From the NCBI GenBank assembly GCA_046329055.1, contig JAXLVK010000013.1:1-64000 (forward strand): 64,000 bases of DNA, read 5' to 3'. The position numbers and the translations under genes are program-made. Shown piece after piece: positions 51,445 through 60,466 of the stretch. The DNA comes from JADKCL01 sp046329055. GTDB taxonomy: Bacteria; Bacteroidota; Bacteroidia; J057; JADKCL01. The notes under the pieces are model-generated. The model saw nothing but the letters and a program-made list of their open reading frames with translations. It was not told the DNA's origin and made no database searches. The number at the start of each line of letters is the position of its first letter. Within the stretch, counting starts at the first letter, position 1.

Positions 51445-52054
51445 GCATGTCACCTTGGGTCTGTTTTTCGCAGGGATGTTGGGTGGAGCGTTCTATTGCC
51501 TCGCAGCCTGTATGGAAGATTGGCTGATGCCTATGCACCCTCCGACCCCAAAAGGAATTGGTGCCTCTGAGGATGACAGTTTGGTTTTCTGGTACCTGTA
51601 CCGTCCTCTTCAAGGCGGAGTCCTTGCGCTGATCCTGCTCGTACTCACCAAAAGCAGTCTGCTCAAATTGCAGGATGTCGGGGATGCGGACATCTCCTCC
51701 TACTACACGCTGATTGGAATTGGATTTTTGGCGGGATTCGGGGCGCATGAGGTAATCGAAAAGATTCAAGATATCATCAAGGTGATCTTTGCGAGCTCCA
51801 ATGGCGGTGATGGCCAACCCGGCGGAGGGAATAAGGAGACAAAGCCTGCAAATTCCTCAGAGGGGCAAGGTGCCGATGCTGAAACAGATCAAGGAGCTGG
51901 GAAGGTGAAAACTGAACCTGCCAAGGAGCCGCAGGCCCAAGATAAGCGCAGTACAGAGGACAACAACACAAAGGAGGAACCAGAAGGAAACGCAACCGAG
52001 AAAGACAGCTCAACCGAAAGCAATAGTCCAACCGACCTCCCAAAGGACAAGTGA
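51332..52054 (+). CDS. Small membrane protein with long charged C-terminal tail
   Basis: A 240-residue frame starting at a GTG. Three transmembrane helices: about 2-20 (YLLLVTVFTTLWIFTNCF), 37-58 (TLGLFFAGMLGGAFYCLA) and 95-110 (LQGGVLALILLVLTKSS), with a further hydrophobic segment at about 127-142. The last 80 residues are a low-complexity hydrophilic tail (Gly/Asn, then Glu/Lys/Thr/Asp). The family is not recognised. The GTG start is suspect because the charged helix encoded just upstream probably belongs to it (see previous entry). Function unknown. Confidence 0.6.
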   Translation: MAVYLLLVTVFTTLWIFTNCFQCWKIKLGMISTFNVNEHVTLGLFFAGMLGGAFYCLAACMEDWLMPMHPPTPKGIGASEDDSLVFWYLYRPLQGGVLALILLVLTKSSLLKLQDVGDADISSYYTLIGIGFLAGFGAHEVIEKIQDIIKVIFASSNGGDGQPGGGNKETKPANSSEGQGADAETDQGAGKVKTEPAKEPQAQDKRSTEDNNTKEEPEGNATEKDSSTESNSPTDLPKDK

Positions 52055-52137
52055 TTCAATGGCTGTGGCCTGAAAATCAAGAGTCCCCGCAGAAAATACC
52101 ATTGTCCGAAGATGGCCCGCTATCAGAATTGATACTG

Positions 52138-52173
52138 CCCCGTACGGACAGGTCGCGACCTGTCCGTACGGGG
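52138..52173. repeat. 36-bp perfect palindrome, GGTCGCGACC core
   Basis: Perfect dyad about 52155/52156 with arms CCCCGTACGGACAGGTCG and its complement. The core GGACAGGTCGCGACCTGTCC is the one seen at 4446-4491; the outer arms differ but remain complementary. It lies between two converging genes, 20 bp after the AlgJ-like stop. Confidence 0.8.
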
Positions 52174-52193
52174 TGGGAAATACGCAGATTTCC

Positions 52194-53330
52194 CTACCGC
52201 TTCCCCACCCCCACCACGAACAGCGCATCGTCCACGAACCCAAATGGGAATCGGTGCAGATTGTCGGCATTCACAGACAGCACGACAGCGTCCACATTTT
52301 CCAATGAGGCTTTGAAAGCGGCCTGGTCCATGATGCGGGCGCCTTGCCATTGGTCGCTGTAGGTCTCGTAGTTGTAGTAGCGGTACTGCGAGCCGGGCGC
52401 GAAGCAGGTCTTGTGGATGCCGGGATCGTAAATCTCCCACCAAAAGCTGTCCCCGACCACTAGAACCCGTGGCCGCTCGCGGCCCTCCGCACGGTACCGC
52501 AATTTGGGATAGCCGACTTCGCCGGGATCGGGGTTGATGGCCAGATTGAGCAATTGGCCGAGGTCGTCGTCGTAGCCGCGGTTGCCAGGGGCTGTCTCGA
52601 CGGAGGCGATCTCGGGGCGGACGAATTTCTTGCCCAGCAGCAATTCCATCCGTCCAATGATGCTGTCCGCTGCCATCGCTGCTGCGTACTCCGTCCAATG
52701 TCCGCCATTTTTCGCCCAAATGGGGTGCGGCTTCGACTGCATCCAGCCTTGCATCACCGGTCCGAGGTCGATCAGGAAGACATTGTTCCGCTTGAGGGCG
52801 TCGATGTAGGCGGGGTAATTCGATTGTGGGGCAAATGCGACCTCTTCGCCGGGCAAGTCATCGGGCATGGTCTGCAACTTGCTCGGTGTCACGAGGGTGA
52901 TCATGGCGACATTGCGCTGCGCAAACCAGGATTGCAGGACGGCAGTGTGCTCGGAATGATACCGCACCATCTCAGCCCCAGCGAAATCCTTGCCCCGGAT
53001 CGTTTCCAATGAGCCACGTCCAAACAATACCCCGTCCTTGCCCACCATCACCGAGCGGTAGGGCTCCCGAAACAGGGAAAAATCGACTTGGTTGCGCAAC
53101 CGCACCATGCTCGCCCGCAGCCCCATCCAATTGTACATCCGCACGGCGTAGTTGGATTGGAACTTGCCATTGAACCAGGTGCTGTCCTTGAGCGGGACGG
53201 AATCCAGAACCTCCTCCACCCCGGCGAGCGGCTTCTCCTTGATCAGCATCGTCCTTTCCTGCAAAAACGGCAGCCAGAGCAGCAGGAGCAGCAATCCGAA
53301 GCAGGCGATATGGATGGGGCGCGCTTTCAT
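52194..53330 (-). CDS. AlgJ/AlgX-like SGNH O-acetyltransferase component
   Basis: A 378-residue protein with one N-terminal signal-anchor (HIACFGLLLLLLWLPF), the rest periplasmic. The SGNH-like motif G-D-S-F-W is at 293-297 and the partner segment NGGHWTEYAA at about 209-218, as in AlgJ/AlgX (PF16822-type) proteins. It starts 2 bp after the stop of the MBOAT gene. The pair should O-acetylate an exported polysaccharide: the MBOAT protein passes acetyl groups across the inner membrane and this protein transfers them. No polymer-synthesis genes adjoin, so the polymer is unknown. Confidence 0.82.
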   Translation of the reverse strand: MKARPIHIACFGLLLLLLWLPFLQERTMLIKEKPLAGVEEVLDSVPLKDSTWFNGKFQSNYAVRMYNWMGLRASMVRLRNQVDFSLFREPYRSVMVGKDGVLFGRGSLETIRGKDFAGAEMVRYHSEHTAVLQSWFAQRNVAMITLVTPSKLQTMPDDLPGEEVAFAPQSNYPAYIDALKRNNVFLIDLGPVMQGWMQSKPHPIWAKNGGHWTEYAAAMAADSIIGRMELLLGKKFVRPEIASVETAPGNRGYDDDLGQLLNLAINPDPGEVGYPKLRYRAEGRERPRVLVVGDSFWWEIYDPGIHKTCFAPGSQYRYYNYETYSDQWQGARIMDQAAFKASLENVDAVVLSVNADNLHRFPFGFVDDALFVVGVGKR

Positions 53331-53332
53331 GG

Positions 53333-54766
53333 TCAGAACATGTAATAGATGAAAGGCCGGAAACCCATGGTCGCAATCTCACTCACGCAGAGGATCAGCA
53401 GCAGCCCCGCCACCGCAGTCCATGCCACCACCTTCCAATTTGCCACCGGAAGCCGCCATTCCCGCTCCATCACGGGCCGCAACTTGGGGATCGCTCCCGC
53501 GAAGGCAATCACCCCCGCCAGTACCATCATGAACCAGAACTTGGTGCCCATCACAAGGTGCAGGTCTTCCCAAGCCTTGCGCGAGATTTCGAAGGCGAAC
53601 ATTTCCCGGAAGAACTTGAAGGCTGTCCCCAAGTCAGGCGATTTGAAGATCACCACCCCCATCATGAACACCATGTAAGCCCAGATGATGCGCAGGAATT
53701 GCGGCAGCCGAGCCATCCATTTTTCCAGAAACAGCCGCTCCAGCATCAGCCAAACCCCGTTCCAAATGCCAAAACAGACAAATGTCCAGGCCGCGCCATG
53801 CCAGAGCCCAGAGAGCAGGAACACGATCCAGAGGTTGGCATAGAGCATCCACGGCTTCTTGCTCCGCTTCATCAGGGGCTTGAAAACGTAGTTGCGGAAA
53901 AATCCCGTCAGGGTCATGTGCCAGCGCCGCCAAGTTTCCCGCAAGCTCGTCGCGGTGTAAGGCAGGTTGAAATTTTCGGGAAATCGAAAGCCCAGCATCC
54001 GCGCCAGACCAATCGCCATGTCGCTGTAGCCCGCAAAGTCGTGGTAGAGCACCAGTGAGTACCCCACCGCCCCGATCCAAACCAGCACGAAGTCCAGCTC
54101 TTGATGCGGCAAGAGGAATATCTTGTTCACCTGCGTAGAGAGCGTGTCGGCGATGATCACCTTGCGGGCGAGGCCGATGGCGAAGCGGATCATGCCCTCC
54201 AACCGAAAGGCAAAATTGTCCTGCTCCCTCCGGTCGCGAATCTGATCCGCCATGTCCCGGTACCGCAGGATGGGGCCAGCGACGAGGTGCGGGAACATCA
54301 TGATCAGCGTGAAATAATCGATGGGATTCTTCAGCGGCGGCTTTTCGCCCCGATAGACATCGACGAGGTAGCTGAGCTGCTGAAACGTCACAAATGAAAT
54401 GCCCAATGGCAACGCGACCTCCGTCCATTCCAGCCCCTTGATTCCCAGCGCTCCCAAGAAGGAATTCGTGTTCTCGATGAAAAAATTGGCGTATTTGAAA
54501 TAGACCAATGCGCTGAGGTTGTACACCACGGCGAGGGTCAGCCACTTCTTGGCATGCGGCCCACCCTTACCGATTTGCAGGGCGACCAGATAATCCGCGA
54601 CCGCCAGACCCAGCAGGACAAAAATGAACTTCGGCGCGCCCCATGCATAAAATACGAGGCTCCCGAGCAGCAAGACCGCATTCCGCAACCGCTGCGGCGT
54701 GACCAAGTAAACGGTCAGGAACACCGGCAGGAAATACAGCAGGAACAGGTTGCTGGCGAAGATCAT
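53333..54766 (-). CDS. MBOAT family membrane O-acyltransferase (AlgI/DltB-like)
   Basis: A 477-residue polytopic protein with about ten membrane helices. The ATG at 54766 is chosen (M-I-F-A-S-N-L-F-L-L-Y-F-L-P), the usual MBOAT opening. Landmarks: SFVTFQQLSYLVDVY (about 125-138), HDFAGYSDMAIG-ARMLGF (242-260), LRETWRRWHMTLTGFFRNYVF (275-295, with His283) and the catalytic His323 in LLSGLWHGAAWTF. It carries acyl, usually acetyl, groups across the inner membrane for the adjacent AlgJ-like protein. Confidence 0.93.
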   Translation of the reverse strand: MIFASNLFLLYFLPVFLTVYLVTPQRLRNAVLLLGSLVFYAWGAPKFIFVLLGLAVADYLVALQIGKGGPHAKKWLTLAVVYNLSALVYFKYANFFIENTNSFLGALGIKGLEWTEVALPLGISFVTFQQLSYLVDVYRGEKPPLKNPIDYFTLIMMFPHLVAGPILRYRDMADQIRDRREQDNFAFRLEGMIRFAIGLARKVIIADTLSTQVNKIFLLPHQELDFVLVWIGAVGYSLVLYHDFAGYSDMAIGLARMLGFRFPENFNLPYTATSLRETWRRWHMTLTGFFRNYVFKPLMKRSKKPWMLYANLWIVFLLSGLWHGAAWTFVCFGIWNGVWLMLERLFLEKWMARLPQFLRIIWAYMVFMMGVVIFKSPDLGTAFKFFREMFAFEISRKAWEDLHLVMGTKFWFMMVLAGVIAFAGAIPKLRPVMEREWRLPVANWKVVAWTAVAGLLLILCVSEIATMGFRPFIYYMF

Positions 54767-54814
54767 TGCAGTCAAGATAGGAGCCTCGGGGCGGATTGGC
54801 AAATCGGCAAGGGA

Positions 54815-55249
54815 TCAATCCTCCATCAGAATCTTCAACTCCTGGTTCTCGATTTGGAGCTCATAGACATCGTCATCCAAATAACTCTCCATCATCGCGA
54901 CGAGCATGTCAGCGCCGGGATTGGACACGGCCATGGGCCCGACTTTGGGATAGATGGACACGAAGACCACTGCATCCTCCTCGTCGAGCGTCACCAAGAT
55001 AACCCGGTAGCCGCTGGATTTGCCTGCCTGCATCGTGGAATTGGCAACACGGAGCTTAATGGGCTTGTGCTCCTCGCCGTATCCGAGGTAGGTGATGATG
55101 CTACCAGATTGCAGGATCAATGGAATCGAATCCAACCTTTCGAATTCAGCACCTAAGTCTTTCGCCACCCTGCCGTAGGCGGAGGCATACTTTCGCCGGG
55201 AAATCCGAAGGAACTCCTCGACAAAATAAGGCGTCGCAAACAACCTCAT
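54815..55249 (-). CDS. RelE-like toxin of a Panacea toxin-antitoxin pair
   Basis: A 144-residue protein. The middle (about 65-105) has the RelE/HigB strand pattern: KLRVANSTMQAGKSSGYRVILV, then VVFVSIYPKVGP, like the GKSGGARVIY...IYAK core of RelE toxins. N-terminal helices (YFVEEFLRISRRKY) also fit. A C-terminal extension of about 30 residues is acidic (ESYLDDDVYELQIENQELK). Its start overlaps the antitoxin stop by 4 bp. Expected to inhibit translation by mRNA cleavage at the ribosome unless bound by the antitoxin; the assignment depends on the motif and the neighbour. Confidence 0.72.
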   Translation of the reverse strand: MRLFATPYFVEEFLRISRRKYASAYGRVAKDLGAEFERLDSIPLILQSGSIITYLGYGEEHKPIKLRVANSTMQAGKSSGYRVILVTLDEEDAVVFVSIYPKVGPMAVSNPGADMLVAMMESYLDDDVYELQIENQELKILMED

Positions 55250-55922
55250 TCAGCAGAGAGAGGCTTTGTCGTGATCTTGAGGGTCTTCTTCTTCGTCGCG
55301 ACCTCTTTCATCAAGCGGTTCAGCTTCAGGTTGCGCTGCACCTCGTCGCGGATTGCCTTGGTTTCTTCATGTTCGTCCATGTCCTTCCCTTCTCCGTAAT
55401 AGTTCAACCATTCAAATGTACAGTGCCTTGCCCCTTCCAAGGCGATGTATCCTTTGTTGGGAGTAGAGAGCCAAGGGTACTGACAATGCGACTCCTCCGA
55501 GGCTGTGGCAGCGGTCTTGCCGAGGAACGCCTGCGAGGTACTGACGATGGTCTGCACCTCGGCATCGTTGAAAAAATCCCGAGATCGATACTCTCCAACT
55601 CAAAATCCGTGGCATAGGCAGTGTAGAACCGCCCCAACGCCCTGTGTTCACGCTCCTGCACTTGCAGGTCTCCGACTTCCACTAGCTCCTCCAAATAGTA
55701 CAATGCCTCGACCGGGACAGGGCCGTACTGCTCCTTCTTGTAGCGGAAATCGGTAATCGGCGAGCCATGCAATGCAAAATGCCCGAAATCAACGCTGAAG
55801 AGGTATTTGTAGAGCAGCGTCCGGCTCAGTGGCTTGCGCGCTTCCACGCAGCACGCGGCAAAGTGCAGGATCAGACCCTGAATCCGATCATCCATGCTGA
55901 TCTTATGGACGTGTTGCACCAT
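55246..55922 (-). pseudogene. Panacea (SocA/DUF4065) antitoxin, interrupted by one frameshift
   Basis: The first frame (55922 to about 55570) encodes the Panacea core: LSRTLLYKYLFSVDFGHFALHGSPITD, then FRYKKEQYGPVPVEALYYLEEL. The frame is lost at a run of six A (55571-55576; TTTTTT on the coding strand). Adding one T gives LGIFFNDAEVQTIVSTSQ and reads on through KTAATASEESHCQYPWL to the stop at 55246, 225 residues in all. Panacea domains neutralise many kinds of toxin; here the partner is the RelE-like gene, which overlaps it. If the frameshift is real the antitoxin would be truncated near residue 117 plus nonsense, and the toxin would be unopposed; a sequencing error in the homopolymer is more likely. 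Confidence 0.75.
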
Positions 55923-56122
55923 CTCCCCACAAAATTATTCCCATTCCTCCGGTTTTTCAAGCCCAAAAAGCAATTTTTTTAGCATTCATCCACCCTGGCT
56001 CGATCTTGCTTGGCATTGGCGAGTTTACCTGTTCCTGGTGATGCCACTTGCTCTTCCGCTGGAAGCAGCCGTGCACCGAGGAGCCATCATTTTTCCTAAA
56101 TTGTCTCTCCCAAGCGTCCACG

Positions 56123-57925
56123 ATGAAGTTCCACCTCCTACTGCCCTTGCTTTTGATTGGCTGTACGGCCGCAGCGCAGACCACCTATCCGCCCAATATC
56201 TTCGCTGACACCGCGCAGGCGCCTTTCCTTTGGGGTGTGGGCTCATTTGACCCGACGGCAGACCATGTGATCCTGTGGACCAAGGTCGATCCCCAAGGCG
56301 GCAGCAGCCCCATCACCCTGCATTGGGAGACCTTCGGGGACGCGGCACTTACCCAGCCCATCGGAAACGGCACCGCCATGGCTAGCTCAACCACGAACTG
56401 GACTGCGAAGTACGATGTCAGCTACCCCGCCGCGGGCACTTACTACTGGTACCGCTGGCATGATGGGAACGGGCATTATTCTGCCGTCGGTCGGACCAAA
56501 ACCGCCCCCACAGGCATGGTGCCGCAGCTGCGCATGGCCGTAATGTCCTGCAGCAGCATCTTTTCCGGCTATTTCAATGCCTACCGCCGCATCGGGGAGC
56601 GCAACGACCTCGACCTGGTCATCCACTTGGGCGACTACATCTATGATTTTGTGGACCAGGATGAACAGGTGCGCGTGCCCGTCCCTGCCCCAATCGATCC
56701 GCAGACCCTCGCCGAATGGCGCGACCGCCAAGACTACTACCTCCTCGACCCCGACCTGCGGCTTGCCCGGCAAAACCACCCGTGGACCGTGATTTGGGAC
56801 AATCACGACGTGGATGGCGACAGTCCGCAACACATGGCCGATGCGATCCAGGCCTTCCAGGAATACGTCCCCATGCGCCTCCAAAACAGCGGCCAACCCG
56901 ACAAAATCTACCGCAGCCTGAGCTATGGCGAGCTCGTGGACCTGCACCTGACAGACGTCGAGACGCAACGGGACATGGACACCCTGCCGAATGGCGACTG
57001 GAGCATCATGGGAAATGCGCAATGGGATTGGCTGTCGCAGTCCATCTCCGCGTCCAATGCCCGCTGGCACCTGATCGGCAACGAGAAAATGTTCACGCAG
57101 TTCAGCACAGCCGGATTGGGCAGCCTCATCAGTTTTGGAGATGGCCCGGTAGCTGATTCCAGCGCATGGGATGGGTACAATGCCGACCGGGTGCGCCTGC
57201 TCGACTACCTCGACCAAAATGGCATCGACAACACGATCATCCTCAGCGGCGACATCCACATGAGCTTCATTTGCGATGCACCGAGCGACTACAACAACTA
57301 CGACCCCGGCACAGGATCGGGCTCCAAGGCCATGGAATTCCTGCCCACGAGCATCAGCCGGGGCAATTTTGACGAGGCGGGCATCACAGGATTCCTCGCC
57401 CAGCTCGTCCAAGTCGCCATCGAGACCGCCAATCCCCACCATGTCCACTCCGAGCTCACGAGCCACGGCTATGGCATCCTGGACATCCGCCCCGACACAG
57501 CAACAGCCGAGTTCTGGTACTCACCCATCCTCCAAATCTCCACCTCCGAATCCTTCTCCACGGGCTATTACGCCGTCACCGGGGAAAACCACTGGCGGCG
57601 CAGTGCCATCTCCTCCCCTACCGGGCTGATCACCGCACTGCCTGCGCCGGATGAGGTCCTGCCCATGCGCGTGGAGGTCTTCCCCAATCCGGTGCGCGAC
57701 TACGCCACCCTGCGCTGGACCGAACCACGGGGCAAATCCGCCAAAATCAGCATCCTGGAGTCCTCTACAGGCCGCGTGGTCGCCACGCCTGGCGAAATCG
57801 GCCACACGTTCAGCAACCATGCCGAGCGCCGCCTCGACCTCCGCGACCTGCCCTCCGGCCACTACCAAATCCTGCTCGAATCCAGTAGCCAATCCCTTCG
57901 AATTCCGTTCGTCCGGTCTCGATGA
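56123..57925 (+). CDS. PhoD-like alkaline phosphatase with T9SS sorting domain
   Basis: A 600-residue exported phosphatase/phosphodiesterase. The ATG at 56123 gives the signal peptide MKFHLLLPLLLIGCTAAAQ; a longer frame from 56048 adds 25 non-signal residues. An N-terminal PhoD Fn3-like domain (GVGSFDPTADHVILWTKV) precedes the metallophosphatase core: CSSIFSGYFNAYRRI, then the metal-binding HLGDYIYD (168-175), WDNHDVDGD and LSGDIHMSF. The C-terminus (about 520-600) is a T9SS type A sorting domain (VFPNPVRDYATLRW to LPSGHYQILLES). It should release phosphate outside the cell or on the surface. Confidence 0.92.
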   Translation: MKFHLLLPLLLIGCTAAAQTTYPPNIFADTAQAPFLWGVGSFDPTADHVILWTKVDPQGGSSPITLHWETFGDAALTQPIGNGTAMASSTTNWTAKYDVSYPAAGTYYWYRWHDGNGHYSAVGRTKTAPTGMVPQLRMAVMSCSSIFSGYFNAYRRIGERNDLDLVIHLGDYIYDFVDQDEQVRVPVPAPIDPQTLAEWRDRQDYYLLDPDLRLARQNHPWTVIWDNHDVDGDSPQHMADAIQAFQEYVPMRLQNSGQPDKIYRSLSYGELVDLHLTDVETQRDMDTLPNGDWSIMGNAQWDWLSQSISASNARWHLIGNEKMFTQFSTAGLGSLISFGDGPVADSSAWDGYNADRVRLLDYLDQNGIDNTIILSGDIHMSFICDAPSDYNNYDPGTGSGSKAMEFLPTSISRGNFDEAGITGFLAQLVQVAIETANPHHVHSELTSHGYGILDIRPDTATAEFWYSPILQISTSESFSTGYYAVTGENHWRRSAISSPTGLITALPAPDEVLPMRVEVFPNPVRDYATLRWTEPRGKSAKISILESSTGRVVATPGEIGHTFSNHAERRLDLRDLPSGHYQILLESSSQSLRIPFVRSR

Positions 57926-57956
57926 TCTTGTGTAGATTTGACAGAATCGACAAACC

Positions 57957-59165
57957 ATGGCACTAGTCGCACTCGTTTTCGGAATTGTGGTTGCTGCGAA
58001 CGCATTGGCGACCTCCAAGCGGATTCTGAACCGTCTGCCCACCTTGAGGATGAAACGGAACCTGATCCCGCGCACAGGGACGGTGACGCCCAAGCGACTC
58101 AAGACCATTGAGCGGGCGATGTCGAGTTGGGTGAACCGCTACACGCTGCTGGGACTACTGCCCATTGGCATTTCGGCCGTCGGATTGGGGATCGCGAGTC
58201 CATTCTTCGGAGAATTGGGTGTCGCTGCCCTGCTGGGGCTGGCCGGATTCTTGGTGCTGGGATACGCCTTCTTGCTGCATTTTCCATTGACAGAGCACCG
58301 CAAACGCCTTTCCTTCATGGCCTCCCGGCAATTGGTGCGGCATACACGGCCGGAGATTTCCGAGGAGATCCTGACCCGCGTCGCAGAATCCAGCAGCCCC
58401 ATGACCCGGTTGGCTGCCGTCGAGGGGCTGCGCGAATTGGGCACCGCCACCGGAAATGAGCTCTTGCGCCAGCTCAGCGAGGACAAAAACGACCCGGTCG
58501 CCGCTGCGGCGCGTGATGCCCTCTCCAACCTGCTTCCTGTGCTCAAGGGCGGGCAAACCCTCAGCGTCCGCACCATGGAGACCTATGTCCGAGAGCATGA
58601 ATTTTGGGAGAAAAAGGTCCGTTCCCAATCCTGGCTCGACAATCCTGGCCCCAGCGACCAACTCGCGGAGATCACCCGGCAAATCGATGACATCGTCTTT
58701 TCCCAATTGCCCATTCGCAGGGCCTACCCCTACGTCTATTGCATGGACTGCTACTCCCGTGCCGAGGAAATGCGCCACAATGAATGGGAGTGGATCCGCT
58801 GCAAGCAATGCAAGGAGGTCCATGGGCTGAAGATTGGCGTGCGAAAGGTGGTCGGGCAAATCGGGGGAGAATCCACCTCGCATTTCGAGGAGGGCACGCT
58901 CTACTTGCCGCTTTGGGACGAAGGCAGCCACCAAGCCCGGTATGCGGAGCTGGATGAGTTGCAGGTGATCGGCGGGAAGGAAATCAATTACGACTGGGCA
59001 GTAGGGGCATTGCTCCAGAAAATCCACGATCACCACCAAGGCCCGGCCTATACCACGGGCGTCCGCCTCATCGGGCAACCGCGATTGGAGATGAACTCAT
59101 TGCAACTCCTCAGGTCGCTGGACCCGAGCGCGACCTCCTTGGAACAAGAAAATTCCGGGGGCTGA
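57957..59165 (+). CDS. Zinc-ribbon/HEAT membrane protein, paralogue 1 of 5
   Basis: A 402-residue protein of a family I do not recognise. Membrane helices at about 2-18, 62-81 and 84-108. HEAT-like helical repeats at about 130-200 (MTRLAAVEGLRELGTATGNELL). Zinc ribbon Cys262, Cys265, Cys282, Cys285. A C-terminal domain follows, with V-V-G-Q-I-G-G, LYLPLWDE and LQVIGGKEINYDWAVGALL. The ribbon and C-terminal domain should face the cytosol. It is the first of five head-to-tail paralogues; the next starts 1 base after its stop. No catalytic motif seen. Confidence 0.8.
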   Translation: MALVALVFGIVVAANALATSKRILNRLPTLRMKRNLIPRTGTVTPKRLKTIERAMSSWVNRYTLLGLLPIGISAVGLGIASPFFGELGVAALLGLAGFLVLGYAFLLHFPLTEHRKRLSFMASRQLVRHTRPEISEEILTRVAESSSPMTRLAAVEGLRELGTATGNELLRQLSEDKNDPVAAAARDALSNLLPVLKGGQTLSVRTMETYVREHEFWEKKVRSQSWLDNPGPSDQLAEITRQIDDIVFSQLPIRRAYPYVYCMDCYSRAEEMRHNEWEWIRCKQCKEVHGLKIGVRKVVGQIGGESTSHFEEGTLYLPLWDEGSHQARYAELDELQVIGGKEINYDWAVGALLQKIHDHHQGPAYTTGVRLIGQPRLEMNSLQLLRSLDPSATSLEQENSGG

Positions 59166-59166
59166 G

Positions 59167-60324
59167 ATGTTCCTGATCGGAGTCATACTATCGGCAATCT
59201 GGGCTGGGTCTTCGGTGATGTTCGCCTACTCCGACATCGACTTGGACTTGGGGAAGTTCTATGAGCAGCTGGCGCGGCTGAGCCCCGATGCCCTGCTGAA
59301 AAAAGCTCGTCCCTACCTCCTCGCGCATCCGCGGAGGTATGCCGTCAAGACGCTGAAATTCCCATTGGCGGCCCTGTTTGCGGTGGGATCGTCTGCGGTG
59401 TTCATCTATTCTGGTTGGGAAGTCCTCCTCGGCCATGTGGCTGCAATGGGAGTGGCAACTGGCGTCATGCTCACGGCTGGGCCCAAAATCATGGGATGGC
59501 GGATTCAGGCATTTGCCCAAGTGGCAGCGCAGATGGTGGCCAGGAAAGTGCCCCCCGGAGTGGCGATCCCCTTCCTCATCGAGGCAAGCAAGCAGGCGAA
59601 TCCCTATCAGCGCATTGCGGCGGCAGCTGGGTTGGCGTCATTTCCGGGAGGCAAGGCTTACGAGCGGCTGGCAGAATTGACGGCGGACAAGGATCCGCGG
59701 GTCCGGAACATGGCATTGCAGCGGTTCGGGGAATTGGGACGGTGGCGGGCGATCGTGGAGCAAGGCAAGGTCAGCATCCCGCCGGAGATCCTCGAACGTG
59801 CCGCAGAACTCAAAAGTCCGGTCGCATTGCCTCCATTTCCTCCATTGCGCAGCCGCCCCAACCAGATCGAGGAGGAAAGGGCCATGATGCCCGTTTTGAT
59901 CCAACAAGCTGATTTGCGGTGGCATTTCCCGCACCTGCTGTGCAGAAAATGCCTGGCCCGCCCCAAAGCGCTGGGCACTGGCGAGTGGGTTTGGGTGGTC
60001 TGCCGCAAGTGCGGTGAGGCTGACCACCTCGCCACCAATGTCAAGCAGGTGATCGGGGTGCTGGACGGGAGCTTTTCTTGGTCCCTGCAAATGAAAGGGG
60101 AACTTCATTTGGGCCTTTGGGATGAAAGCACAAAGGCGACGCGGATCGCGGACATCGATGTGCTGGAGGTGGGGCATGCACCGGGAGTGGACATGAATTG
60201 GGCGCTGGCAGCGATCTTGACCGTCTTGGAAGGGAGCGGACGTGATGTGAAAACCAAGGTTCTGGACGCATCCAGGTTGTCGGAAAACAGCCGCAGGATT
60301 CTGGATGGGATGTACAAGCAGTGA
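59167..60324 (+). CDS. Zinc-ribbon/HEAT membrane protein, paralogue 2 of 5
   Basis: A 385-residue paralogue, the most divergent of the first four. N-terminal helix at 1-20 (MFLIGVILSAIWAGSSVMF), two more at about 68-104. HEAT-like region about 130-190 (PYQRIAAAAGLASFPGGKAYERL). Zinc ribbon Cys259, Cys262, Cys279, Cys282. The C-terminal domain keeps LHLGLWDE and ADIDVLEV but has VGHAPGVDMNWALA in place of VIGG-x-x-x-NYDWA. A 142-bp gap, the only sizeable one in the array, separates it from paralogue 3. Confidence 0.8.
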   Translation: MFLIGVILSAIWAGSSVMFAYSDIDLDLGKFYEQLARLSPDALLKKARPYLLAHPRRYAVKTLKFPLAALFAVGSSAVFIYSGWEVLLGHVAAMGVATGVMLTAGPKIMGWRIQAFAQVAAQMVARKVPPGVAIPFLIEASKQANPYQRIAAAAGLASFPGGKAYERLAELTADKDPRVRNMALQRFGELGRWRAIVEQGKVSIPPEILERAAELKSPVALPPFPPLRSRPNQIEEERAMMPVLIQQADLRWHFPHLLCRKCLARPKALGTGEWVWVVCRKCGEADHLATNVKQVIGVLDGSFSWSLQMKGELHLGLWDESTKATRIADIDVLEVGHAPGVDMNWALAAILTVLEGSGRDVKTKVLDASRLSENSRRILDGMYKQ

Positions 60325-60466
60325 ATTGCCTCTGCATCGTTCGTCTCGGATCGCCTCAAAATTTTCCACCTGAATGCCGGAATCCTTAATTTGAGCAAGG
60401 CGTTCCAGGCCATGGCGCCACCTCCATCGGTTTCACCCAGCATGAGCAACTAGGCCCGCAACTTGC

